Assembly (NCBI RefSeq): GCF_020181035.1
Contig: NZ_JAIQYY010000001.1
Location: forward strand, 265,804-316,564
DNA: 50,761 nucleotides
DNA from: Streptomyces sp. CoH27
GTDB lineage: Bacteria; Actinomycetota; Actinomycetes; Streptomycetales; Streptomycetaceae
Direction: 5' to 3'
Within the stretch, counting starts at the first letter, position 1. Every line of letters starts with the position of its first letter. Shown here in pieces: positions 39,523 through 47,174 of the stretch. The notes under the pieces are model-generated. The model did no database searches, had not been told where the DNA came from, and was given only the letters and a program-made list of their open reading frames with translations. Made by a program: the position numbers and the translations under genes.

Positions 39523-41044
39523 CGGACGGGTCCGCCATCCCAAGGTGAGCACGATCGGTCCACGCTCGATGGAGCTGTTCCGCCGCTGGGGCGTCGCGGA
39601 CGCCGTACGCGGCGCCGGCTGGCCGGCCGACCACCCCCTGGACATCGCCTGGATCACCCAGGTCGGTGGCCACGAGGTGTACCGCTACCGCCGGGGAACC
39701 ACCGGTGACCGCCCGGCCTTCACGCACACCCCCGAGCCCGACCAGATGTGCCCGGCGCACTGGCTGAACCCGGTGCTGATCCAGGCAGTGGGCGTCCAGC
39801 CGGACGGTCCGCTGCGGCTGCGCACCACCGTCGACCGGGTGCGGCAGAGCGACGACCACGTGCAGGCCGACCTCACCGACCACGCCACGGGCACGGCCCG
39901 CACCGTACGGGCCCGCTATCTGGTCGCCTGCGACGGCGCCGCCTCCCCCGTCCGCCGGGCCTGCGGCATCGCGGCGCCGGCCCGCCACCGCACCCAGGTG
40001 TTCCGCAACATCCTCTTCCGCGCCCCCGAACTCAAGAAGCGGCTCGGCGAGCGCGCCGCCCTCGTCTACTTCCTGTTGCTGTCGTCCACGCTGCGCTTCC
40101 CGATGCGCTCGCTCAACGGCAGTGATCTGTACAACCTGGTGGTGGCCGCGGACGACGACGGCCGGGCCGACCCGCTGGCACTGATCGGCGAAGCGCTCGC
40201 CTTCGACACCCCGGTGGAACTGCTGAGCGACGGCGAGTGGCAGCTGACCCATCGCGTCGCCGACCGGTACCGGGCCGGACGGGTCTTCCTCGCCGGCGAC
40301 GCCGCACACACCCTGTCGCCCTCCGGCGGCTTCGGGCTCAACACCGGCATCGGCGACGCCGCCGACCTCGGCTGGAAACTCGCCGCCACACTCGACGGCT
40401 GGGCCGGACCCCGGCTGCTCGACACCTACGACACCGAGCGCCGGCCGATCGCCGTGGAGAGCCTCCAGGAGGCCAACCTCAATCTGCAGCGCACCATGCG
40501 CCGGCAGGTGCCGCCCGAGATCCACCTGGACGGCCCCGAGGGCGAGCTGGCCCGCACGCGGATGGCGCAGGTGCTTCGCAGCAGCGGCGCACAGCGGGAG
40601 TTCGACGCCCCGGAGATCCACTTCGGGCTGCGCTACCGCTCCCCCGCCATCATCGAGGACCCCCAGGTGCCGGTACGCCACGGAAAACCGGACGCCGACT
40701 GGCGTCCCGGCAGCGAGCCCGGCTACCGCGCCGCGCACGCGTGGTGGGACGCCGGCACTTCCACCCTCGACCTGTTCGGCCACGGCTTCGCCCTGCTGTG
40801 CTTCGGCGAGCACGGTCAACTCACGGGTGTGGAACAGGCGTTCGCCGAGCGGGGCGTACCGCTGGCAGTGCTCCGAGGGGCGGACAGGGAGGTCGCCGAG
40901 CTCTACGAACGGTCCTTCGTGCTGGTCCGCCCGGACGGCCATGTGGCCTGGCGCGGCGACGAACTGCCCAGGGATCCGGGGGTGTTGACCGACACGGTAC
41001 GGGGCGACCGGGCTGAGCCCTCGCTCAGCGGCGCGGGCCGCTGA
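39404..41044 (+). CDS. staC: FAD-dependent monooxygenase, StaC/RebC-like
   Basis: A 546-residue flavoprotein that matches my memory of RebC very closely: VLIVGGGPVGMALALDLSYR, STIGPRSMELFRRWGVADAV, AGWPADHPLDIAWITQVGGH, TPEPDQMCPAHWLNPVLIQA, RHRTQVFRNILFRAPELKKR, GDAAHTLSPSGGFGLNTGIG and FVLVRPDGHVAWRGDELP. RebC/StaC act with the P450 RebP/StaP on chromopyrrolic acid, StaC directing formation of the staurosporine (lactam) aglycone. Here its partner P450 and the chromopyrrolic acid synthase are absent, so it has no substrate from this locus. ATG 39404 overlaps the out-of-frame tail of the staO remnant. The StaC versus RebC subtype is inferred from neighbours. Confidence 0.9.
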   Translation: MTHSDEWTDVLIVGGGPVGMALALDLSYRDIDCMVIDAGDGRVRHPKVSTIGPRSMELFRRWGVADAVRGAGWPADHPLDIAWITQVGGHEVYRYRRGTTGDRPAFTHTPEPDQMCPAHWLNPVLIQAVGVQPDGPLRLRTTVDRVRQSDDHVQADLTDHATGTARTVRARYLVACDGAASPVRRACGIAAPARHRTQVFRNILFRAPELKKRLGERAALVYFLLLSSTLRFPMRSLNGSDLYNLVVAADDDGRADPLALIGEALAFDTPVELLSDGEWQLTHRVADRYRAGRVFLAGDAAHTLSPSGGFGLNTGIGDAADLGWKLAATLDGWAGPRLLDTYDTERRPIAVESLQEANLNLQRTMRRQVPPEIHLDGPEGELARTRMAQVLRSSGAQREFDAPEIHFGLRYRSPAIIEDPQVPVRHGKPDADWRPGSEPGYRAAHAWWDAGTSTLDLFGHGFALLCFGEHGQLTGVEQAFAERGVPLAVLRGADREVAELYERSFVLVRPDGHVAWRGDELPRDPGVLTDTVRGDRAEPSLSGAGR

Positions 41045-41107
41045 CCCACGACGAGGACGACGAAGAGCCGGGCGTCGGCTTCCTCGCGGGCCGAGGCCCG
41101 CTTCCGC

Positions 41108-41530
41108 TCACCTCGCGTACACGCGGTGCACGAACTCCGCGAGCTTCTCGTCACTGAGGTGCCGGGCTATGTCGGCCTCGCTGATCATTCCGATCGTCCG
41201 CTTGTTCTCGACCACGGGCAGGCGCTTGATCTGGTGCCCCTCCATCTCCCGCAGGACCTCGGAGACGTCGGCGGCGGCGTCGATCCAGCGCGGTGTGCCC
41301 TCGCAGAGGTCACCGCACGTCACCCGCGCAGGGTCGTGGCCCTCGGCGACACACTTCACCACGATGTCGCGGTCGGTGATGATGCCGCACATACGGTCGC
41401 CCTGGTCGGGGTCGCTGACCGGGAGTGCGCCCACGTGATGGTCCCGCATCATCTGGGCCGCGCGGTCCAGCGTCTCGTGGCGGGGTATCCACTGGGTGCC
41501 CGGGCTCATGATGTCTTTCGCAGTGGTCAT
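41108..41530 (-). CDS. Two-CBS-domain protein
   Basis: A 140-residue protein made of a tandem CBS pair. CBS 1: AKDIMSPGTQWIPRHETLDR, AAQMMRDHHVGALPVSD, GIITDRDIVVKCVAEGHDP. CBS 2: RWIDAAADVSEVLREMEGHQ, IKRLPVVENKRTIGMISEAD. Stand-alone CBS pairs bind adenine nucleotides and act as energy sensors. ATG 41530 follows GGAGGGAACAG. It is convergent with staC and lies outside the cluster; nothing suggests a role in it. Confidence 0.92.
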   Translation of the reverse strand: MTTAKDIMSPGTQWIPRHETLDRAAQMMRDHHVGALPVSDPDQGDRMCGIITDRDIVVKCVAEGHDPARVTCGDLCEGTPRWIDAAADVSEVLREMEGHQIKRLPVVENKRTIGMISEADIARHLSDEKLAEFVHRVYAR

Positions 41531-41704
41531 CGCTGTTCCCTCCGTCCTCAGCCAGCGTGCACCCGGCGGACGGCCTCTGTCCTGTTCAGCTTTCAATTGG
41601 TATCAGGGCGCGTCGCGGGGTAGGTGGGGCGCACGGGGGTAAGTGAGATATGCACGAGGTTCGACCCGACGACCGAGGATCCACACGGTCCTCCGGGGAA
41701 GTCG

Positions 41705-42382
41705 ATGACCATGATGTCCGAGACGGTTGTGGTGCCCGCCGACGGCGCCCAGCTCCCAGGTGATCTGGTGGTGCCGGACTCCGCACCGGCCGTGGTGCTG
41801 TTCGCGCACGGCAGTGGCAGTTCCCGGCACAGTCCGCGCAATCAGGCGGTGGCCGCGGCTCTGCGGGAGGCCGGGCTGGCCACCTTGCTGATCGATCTGC
41901 TCACCGCTGAGGAGGAGCGCCGGGATGTCGTGACCGGTGAGCACCGCTTCGACATCGCGCTGCTGGGGCGTCGCCTCGTGGCCGCCATGGAGTGGCTCGG
42001 CGCCCGGCCCAACACCGGTGACCTGCCCGTCGTCCTCTTCGGCGCGAGTACCGGCGCGGCCGCCGCTCTGCGGGCCGCCGCGCAGCACCCGGACCGCGTC
42101 CTGACCGTCGTCTCCCGGGGCGGCCGGCCCGATCTGGCCGGCGACGAGCTGCCCGCCGTACGCGCGCCGGTCCTGCTCGTCGTGGGCGGCGACGACCACG
42201 AGGTGCTGCGGCTCAATGAGGAGGCGGCACGGCAGCTGCGGGCCCCGCACTCTCTGCGGGTGATCCCGGGAGCCACCCACCTCTTCGAGGAGCCGGGCGC
42301 CCTGGAGCAGGTCGCCGACGCGGTCCGGGAGTGGTGCGCGGAGCGTCTGCGCACGGCGGCGACGGAACAGAAGCCGTCGTAG
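41705..42382 (+). CDS. Dienelactone hydrolase-like alpha/beta hydrolase
   Basis: A ~225-residue alpha/beta hydrolase: VPADGAQLPGDLVVPDSAPA, VVLFAHGSGSSRHSPRNQAV, nucleophile motif VVLFGASTGAAAALRAAAQH (G-A-S-T-G), acidic residue around VVGGDDHEVLRLNEEAA and histidine in IPGATHLFEEPGALEQV. Such proteins are annotated as dienelactone hydrolase or phosphoribosyltransferase-linked hydrolase. Several ATG codons (41705, 41711, 41714) are possible; 41705 is chosen for GGGGAAG upstream. It is convergent with the CapA-like gene 15 bases away. Confidence 0.85.
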   Translation: MTMMSETVVVPADGAQLPGDLVVPDSAPAVVLFAHGSGSSRHSPRNQAVAAALREAGLATLLIDLLTAEEERRDVVTGEHRFDIALLGRRLVAAMEWLGARPNTGDLPVVLFGASTGAAAALRAAAQHPDRVLTVVSRGGRPDLAGDELPAVRAPVLLVVGGDDHEVLRLNEEAARQLRAPHSLRVIPGATHLFEEPGALEQVADAVREWCAERLRTAATEQKPS

Positions 42383-42397
42383 GCGTCGTCGCGGACG

Positions 42398-43513
42398 TCA
42401 GCTTCGCTCCGGCCCGGCCACGACGCTGAGCGTGCCGTCGGCCGCCGCGTCGACGCGCACGCCGCGGCTGATCCGGTCGAGGGTCGTGCGCAGCCAGGCA
42501 CGGTCCTCCTCCCCCGCATGTTCCAGCCGCATCCGCCGCGCCCGCAAGGGAAACATCCGCAGGCCGGCCAGGCTCCCGGTGTCCGCGTCCACCGAGGCGA
42601 CGTACGCGAGCCGGAGGTCGTCGCGGTACTCCTCGTAGCCGGTGATGCCCTCGTAGTCGTCGATGAAGTCGCCGCAGCCGTAGAGGATCAGCCGGTCCCG
42701 GTATACCTCGACCGGGCGGGGATGGTGCGAGGAGTGGCCGTGGACGAGGTCGACGCCGCCGTCGATCACGGCGTGCGCGAAGTGCCGCTGCTCGCGGGGG
42801 ACGAGATAGCCCCAGTTGGTGCCCCAGTGGATGGACAGGACGACGATGTCGCCCGGTCGCCTGGCCGCGCGCACCCGCCGGACAGCGCTCGCGGCCGCCG
42901 CCGACAGGTCACGGACGTGGGCGACACCGGGCCGGTCCGCGGTCGCGGCCCAGTCGGACGGGATGCCGCTGGACAGTGCGCCGAGGGCGAGGACCAGCAC
43001 CCGGCGGCCGGGCCCGACGGGCACCGCCACCGGTGCGCCGGCCTCGCCGGCGTCGTGTCCGGCGCCGGCGGCCCGGAGCCCCGCACCGGCCAGCACGTCC
43101 AGCGTTTCCCGCAGCCCTGGTCGGCCGAAGTCCAGCACATGGTTGTTCGCCAGGACGCACACATCGGGCCGGGCCACCGTCAGGGCGGCGAGGTTGTCCG
43201 GGTGCATCCGGTAGTGGATCGCCTTGCCCGGCGCGAACGCGTCACTGCGCGTGACAGCCGTCTCCAGATTCACGATCCGTGCGTCCGGGGCGCACCGCTC
43301 CAGCAGCCGCAGCGCCTCGCCCCACGGCCACGCGGGATCGACCGGTGCGGGGATCGGACCACTGACCGCCTCGGCCAGCTCCACGTACGACCGCGCGTCC
43401 TTGACGTAGTCCTCGCGCAGCTCCGGCTCCGAGGGATGCGCCAGAATCTGATCGACACCGCGCCCGAGCATCACATCACCGCACAGGAACAGCGTCACCA
43501 CACCGCCGCCCAC
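42398..43513 (-). CDS. CapA-family (PgsA/CapA metallophosphatase-like) protein
   Basis: A 371-residue CapA-type protein: TLFLCGDVMLGRGVDQIL, IVNLETAVTRSD, CVLANNHVLDFGRPGLRETL, VVLSIHWGTNWGYLVPREQR, and GHSSHHPRPVEVYRDRLILY followed by GCGDFIDDYEG. The GDVMLGR, NLE, ANNH, HWG and GHxxHxxxP elements are the metal-binding motifs of this calcineurin-like group, related to poly-gamma-glutamate capsule proteins but lacking a membrane anchor here. Its substrate in Streptomyces is unknown. GTG codons just inside ATG 43513 could also serve as start. Confidence 0.88.
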   Translation of the reverse strand: MGGGVVTLFLCGDVMLGRGVDQILAHPSEPELREDYVKDARSYVELAEAVSGPIPAPVDPAWPWGEALRLLERCAPDARIVNLETAVTRSDAFAPGKAIHYRMHPDNLAALTVARPDVCVLANNHVLDFGRPGLRETLDVLAGAGLRAAGAGHDAGEAGAPVAVPVGPGRRVLVLALGALSSGIPSDWAATADRPGVAHVRDLSAAAASAVRRVRAARRPGDIVVLSIHWGTNWGYLVPREQRHFAHAVIDGGVDLVHGHSSHHPRPVEVYRDRLILYGCGDFIDDYEGITGYEEYRDDLRLAYVASVDADTGSLAGLRMFPLRARRMRLEHAGEEDRAWLRTTLDRISRGVRVDAAADGTLSVVAGPERS

Positions 43514-44151
43514 ATGCCCACCCTAAGACTTTCAGCGGGCCGGTCGGCGGCCACCGAGGCCGGCTGCCCTGCAGCAGGGGGTTGAGGGCCGGCGGGCCGG
43601 GTGCTCCCGCAGGTGGATCGGGAGGGAACTGACGGCGACGACGAAGACCAGGGCGCCGGCCACCCCGGCGAACAGCCGCAGCGCGAGCCGCATCGGCGTC
43701 CCGTGGTTGGCGGGCATGGCGTGCATGGCGGGCATGGCGGCCAGGCTCACGGCGAGCACCGCCGGGAAGGCACGCAGGAGAGCGGCGAGCGCACCAGCGC
43801 GGGGCGCAGGATGCCCGCGAGCGCGCCGATGAGACAGCCGACGTAGTCGGCGGTGGTCGGATTCGCACCGGCGCCCGCATACACCAGGCCTGGGTGTGCG
43901 TGAGGGGGAGGGTCGGGGTGTGGAGGAAGCGGCGACTCCCATGCCGACGGCGAGCGCGGCGGCGCCCTGGCCGACGTGGCCCCAGGATGAGCGGAGCGGG
44001 CCGCTGCCTCGGTCCGGGGCCGCGCGCAGGGGTCGTACGGTCGTGGAGGAGTTCTCCTTGTCCGGCCCGTGGACCACGTGGCTGTCCGGAGCCCGGTGGG
44101 TGCCGCGCCGTCCCGGCCCGGCGCCGTGATGCCGGACCGACGGCGTACAGG
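43514..44151. other. 638-base gap with a possible decayed membrane protein on the minus strand
   Basis: On the minus strand one frame reads ALAALLRAFPAVLAVSLAAM then MRLALRLFAGVAGALVFVVA and stops at 43532, with two hydrophobic segments and a methionine-histidine-rich MPAMHAMPANHG between. A second frame just upstream reads GLVYAGAGANPTTADYVGCL and IGALAGIL. Together they look like a frameshifted small membrane protein, but I cannot name the family and see no start with a ribosome binding site. Confidence 0.3.
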
Positions 44152-44454
44152 TCAGCGGGTGCCGGCGCTCCGGCCGGGGTCGTTGGGGTGCGGCTCCAGC
44201 GCGGTGACGGCGAAGCTCATCCACGGGTTCAGCGGGAGCGTACCGAGCACCCTCTCGTGCAGCTCGTCCTCGTCGGTGGCCAGCCAGACGCCGATGCTGC
44301 GCAGCTCGCCCACCGGACGCCACAGCCGTGCCAGATGGCCGGCGGCGGCCAGCTCCCGGGCGCGGACGGCCTCGGCGGCGCGTCGGCGGTCGATCTCGTC
44401 CTGACTGGTGCCCTCGGGGATCGTGGTGGTGATCTCGACCAGGAACTCTCGCAT
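44152..44454 (-). CDS. Muconolactone delta-isomerase-like protein
   Basis: A 100-residue protein starting MREFLVEITTTIPEGTSQDE at ATG 44454. It continues IDRRRAAEAVRARELAAAGH, LARLWRPVGELRSIGVW and LNPWMSFAVTALEPHPND, the pattern of CatC muconolactone isomerases (ferredoxin-like fold), which convert muconolactone to 3-oxoadipate enol-lactone in catechol degradation. No catA or catB is adjacent. It is divergent from a broken LysR gene, as catabolic cat genes often are, so this may be the residue of a larger cat locus (inference). Confidence 0.85.
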   Translation of the reverse strand: MREFLVEITTTIPEGTSQDEIDRRRAAEAVRARELAAAGHLARLWRPVGELRSIGVWLATDEDELHERVLGTLPLNPWMSFAVTALEPHPNDPGRSAGTR

Positions 44455-44634
44455 GGCCCGACTCCGTTCGCTGGGGCGTCCGGGGGAAACCGGTGCACCG
44501 CGGATGCTGCGACGCCCTGGGTTCCGGACCGCCGGACCGCGGGCCGCCGTTCCCTCATCGTCCGTCGGCCGGCGGCCAGGCGCCACGACCGGCTGTCTCC
44601 CTGCCGAGAGGCACAGCCTCCGACAGGCCATGGC

Positions 44635-44925
44635 GTGAGGGCCGTGGAGCTGCGGCGACTCCGGTACTTCGTCGCGGTCGCCGAGGAGCTGAACCTCAGC
44701 CGGGCCGCCGAGCGGCTCCTGATCGCCGGCCATTCCCTCTCCCAGCAGATCACGTCCCTGGAACGCGACCTCGGGGTGCGCCTCTTCGACCGCGACCGCC
44801 GGTCGGTCTCCCTCACCCCGGCGGGCTCCGCCCTGCTCCTCCCGGCCCGCGATCTGCCGGCCCACGCCGCCGGCCTGCGGCGCCACGCCGGCGCCCGGTC
44901 CGGGTTCGGCACCGGTACGGCTGGG
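44635..44925 (+). pseudogene. Truncated LysR-family regulator gene
   Basis: GTG 44635 begins MRAVELRRLRYFVAVAEELN, then LSRAAERLLIAGHSLSQQIT and SLERDLGVRLFDRDRRSVSL, a complete LysR helix-turn-helix (the usual QPxLS is GHSLS here) and the start of the linker helix. After about 85 residues conservation stops and the frame becomes low-complexity proline/arginine/serine sequence running to 45273. The ligand-binding domain (~200 residues) is absent. It is divergent from the muconolactone isomerase, consistent with a former CatR-type activator. Confidence 0.75.
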
Positions 44926-45322
44926 CTACCGAGGACCTGGAGCGGCGCGGACTGCGGGCCGGACTCATCGGCGCCGAGCGGCTCCACGCCGTCGCGACCG
45001 GTGCCGGCACGGATACGGTCCACGCCCGCGCGGTGCACATCTCCGGCGGCGGCATCACCGGCGCGGCCTTCTTCGACCACGTCCACCGCTGCGACCCCCG
45101 GTCGTCAACTGCCCCAAGAGCCAGGCCACTTCGCTCCCGCCCGGTCTCGTACGACGCCCGGTCGTGGCGTCGTAGCTCTGCTGGACCTGGTCCGTGGTGC
45201 GGCGCACCGACGAGGCCCGTGCCGCGGTGCTTCACGGGGCGATCCGTGGCCGAGAAGGCTCAGAGGTAACTGAGAGCCTGCTGTGGCAGGCTGGCGCGCC
45301 TCACCCCCTCAGGAGCGCCTGA
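44926..45322. other. ~400-base gap with an unidentified protein-like fragment
   Basis: One plus-strand frame reads RYGWATEDLERRGLRAGLIG then AERLHAVATGAGTDTVHARA and VHISGGGITGAAFFDHVHRC (about 44914-45097), which looks like real protein sequence but is out of frame with the LysR remnant and has no start of its own. I do not recognise it. The remainder is the leader of the DUF2231-like gene. Confidence 0.35.
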
Positions 45323-45835
45323 ATGACTCTGATCAACGGTCTGCCCGCCCATGTCCTGTTCGTCCATGTCGTGGTCGTGCTGATACCCCTCACTGCGCTG
45401 GCCCTGGTCACGGCCGCGCTGTGGCCGCGGGCCGCCCGGCGGCTGGGTGTGCTGCTGCCGCTGGTGGCCTTCCTCGCCCTGGTCAGTGTGCCGCTGACCA
45501 CCCACGCCGGCGAGTGGCTCGAACGGCACGTGGGTGACGACGCCCTGGTACGCCGGCACACCGAGCTGGGCGACGGGCTGCTGCCGTGGGCCCTGGGCCT
45601 GTTCGTGCTGGCGGCGGTCGTGTGGTGGGCGGGCCGGCGCGCCCAGACGGAACCCGGCCAGGGCCGTACCGTGCGCTGGTCGGCCCTGCCCGTGCGCATC
45701 GTCATGGGCGTGCTCTCGCTGGCCGTCGCCGTGGGAGCGGTCGTGGACGTCTACCGGATCGGCGACTCCGGCGCGAAGGCCGCCTGGCACGACGCCTACT
45801 CGAAGACGGCGACCGGCTCAGGGAACGGCTCCTGA
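45323..45835 (+). CDS. DUF2231-like integral membrane protein
   Basis: A 170-residue protein with four predicted transmembrane segments: GLPAHVLFVHVVVVLIPLTA, RLGVLLPLVAFLALVSVPLT, LLPWALGLFVLAAVVWW and VRIVMGVLSLAVAVGAVVDV. The short N-terminal HVLFVHVVVVLIPL and the H-rich second-half layout match the DUF2231 group of predicted membrane proteins, some of which occur with heme or redox genes. No biochemical role is known. The stem of the ATG 45323 leader (CCCTCAGGAGCGCCTGA) includes AGGAG. It stands alone. Confidence 0.75.
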   Translation: MTLINGLPAHVLFVHVVVVLIPLTALALVTAALWPRAARRLGVLLPLVAFLALVSVPLTTHAGEWLERHVGDDALVRRHTELGDGLLPWALGLFVLAAVVWWAGRRAQTEPGQGRTVRWSALPVRIVMGVLSLAVAVGAVVDVYRIGDSGAKAAWHDAYSKTATGSGNGS

Positions 45836-47174
45836 CGACGACGGCGACGCTTCCCGACTGACTGAGCCTCGCTCGGCGGCGGTCGGGGCAGCGTTCACCG
45901 GATGCAGGCGTACGAGCCTCGGGGGTGCCTGACCTCCCGGGGCGGACGCCGGCACCCGGAGGCTCACGGACAACGGCTCGTACCACGCGGCGAACGGCCG
46001 GCAGACACCCGCCCGGTGCCGCGGACCGCGTGTGCTCGCGGCAGGCCCGGCGCAGGGCCGGGCGCATCCGCAGGATGGAGCGCGGCGTGGGTCGCATCCA
46101 TCCCGGTCGGCAGGCTCGGGTCATGTGCGAGCATGCGCTGCTCCCACACCCGTGACGCCCGGCCCGGTCAGGTTCCCAGCACCGTTCGCGGTACGGCGCC
46201 TCGATCGTCGGCTGGTTCAGGGCCGCGACTGCGCGAACGCTGCAGCGTTCCCACGGCACCGGACGGAGCGGCGTCGGTCAGCTCGCCCACGCCGCGCTCC
46301 ACCCACCGCCCGAACAGGCCGTGGTCGGTCGCCTCCTGGGCCGGCGCGAGCCGATGGCCCTGCGGGACTCCAGGCACCCCCGGCGGTCGGATCGGAGTCC
46401 CGGACCGCTTCGGCGAGCGTCGGCAGGGGCACCGACGGCGCCGGCGGCGAGCGCCGACGGCAGGCTGCGGGAATCGGGCACCACGCGACGCGGCCCGGCC
46501 GTCGATCTCGGCCCCGCTCGGGCCGCGGGCCCAACAGAAGATCAGTGGCTGACCGTCGGTGATGGCCCACGGACTCGCGCTTGCCGCAACGGCGTCGACG
46601 CCTCGACGCACACCACGGGCCTGGCGGCGACCGCTTACGCCGACGCGCGACAGGCACGCAGGGCTGCTTTCGGCGGCACTGTCGGCGGACCGACCCGCCC
46701 CGTCGAGCCCTTCAGCTCAGCGACACGTGTCTTCGCAATGCCGGCGAGTAGCAGGGACGCACTGGCGCTCAGCCGGCCGGCCTGCCACCGGGGTTGCTTC
46801 GGCACGGCCGCCGCGACGCTGGACACCGGCGGCGCAGCACGCCCCGACCATCCCGAGGGTACGCACCGCAGGTGGTGGGCGAGTACCTGAGCTCCCGGCT
46901 CGAAGCGACGCGTCCGTACCGGAATCCGCTGACGGCGGCCCACGGACGGGCCGGAGGCGGAACAGTGGGTGAGCTCCCGGAAACGCCGCGTTCATGACAG
47001 GAAGGGCCGGCGGCAACAACCCCTTTCTAGCGTGACCGGCCGTGGGATCAGAGTCGTATACACGGCCGCACGCGACACATGACGGTCCGTCGGCTCCCCC
47101 AGCCTGCCGATGACGCCAAGCGGGGGCTCATCCCTCGACGCAGTACCCGCACCAGGATCATCGGGAGGCGAGAC
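45836..47174. other. 1.3-kb region without a recognisable intact gene
   Basis: No frame on either strand shows a continuous conserved protein. On the minus strand around 46490-46610 there is AASASPWAITDGQPLIFCWA followed by RGPSGAEIDGRA, which faintly resembles the N-terminus of Acg-type nitroreductases (SxHNxQPWxFR), and minus-strand sequence in other frames continues the impression of a decayed gene. The last ~100 bases before 47175 are the leader of the permease. No terminator or repeat was certain. Confidence 0.3.

Noticed and set aside
43705..43740. Short GGCATGGCG tandem repeats
   Set aside because: They encode the methionine/alanine run MPAMHAMPA in a possible membrane protein and are too short and irregular for a repeat array.
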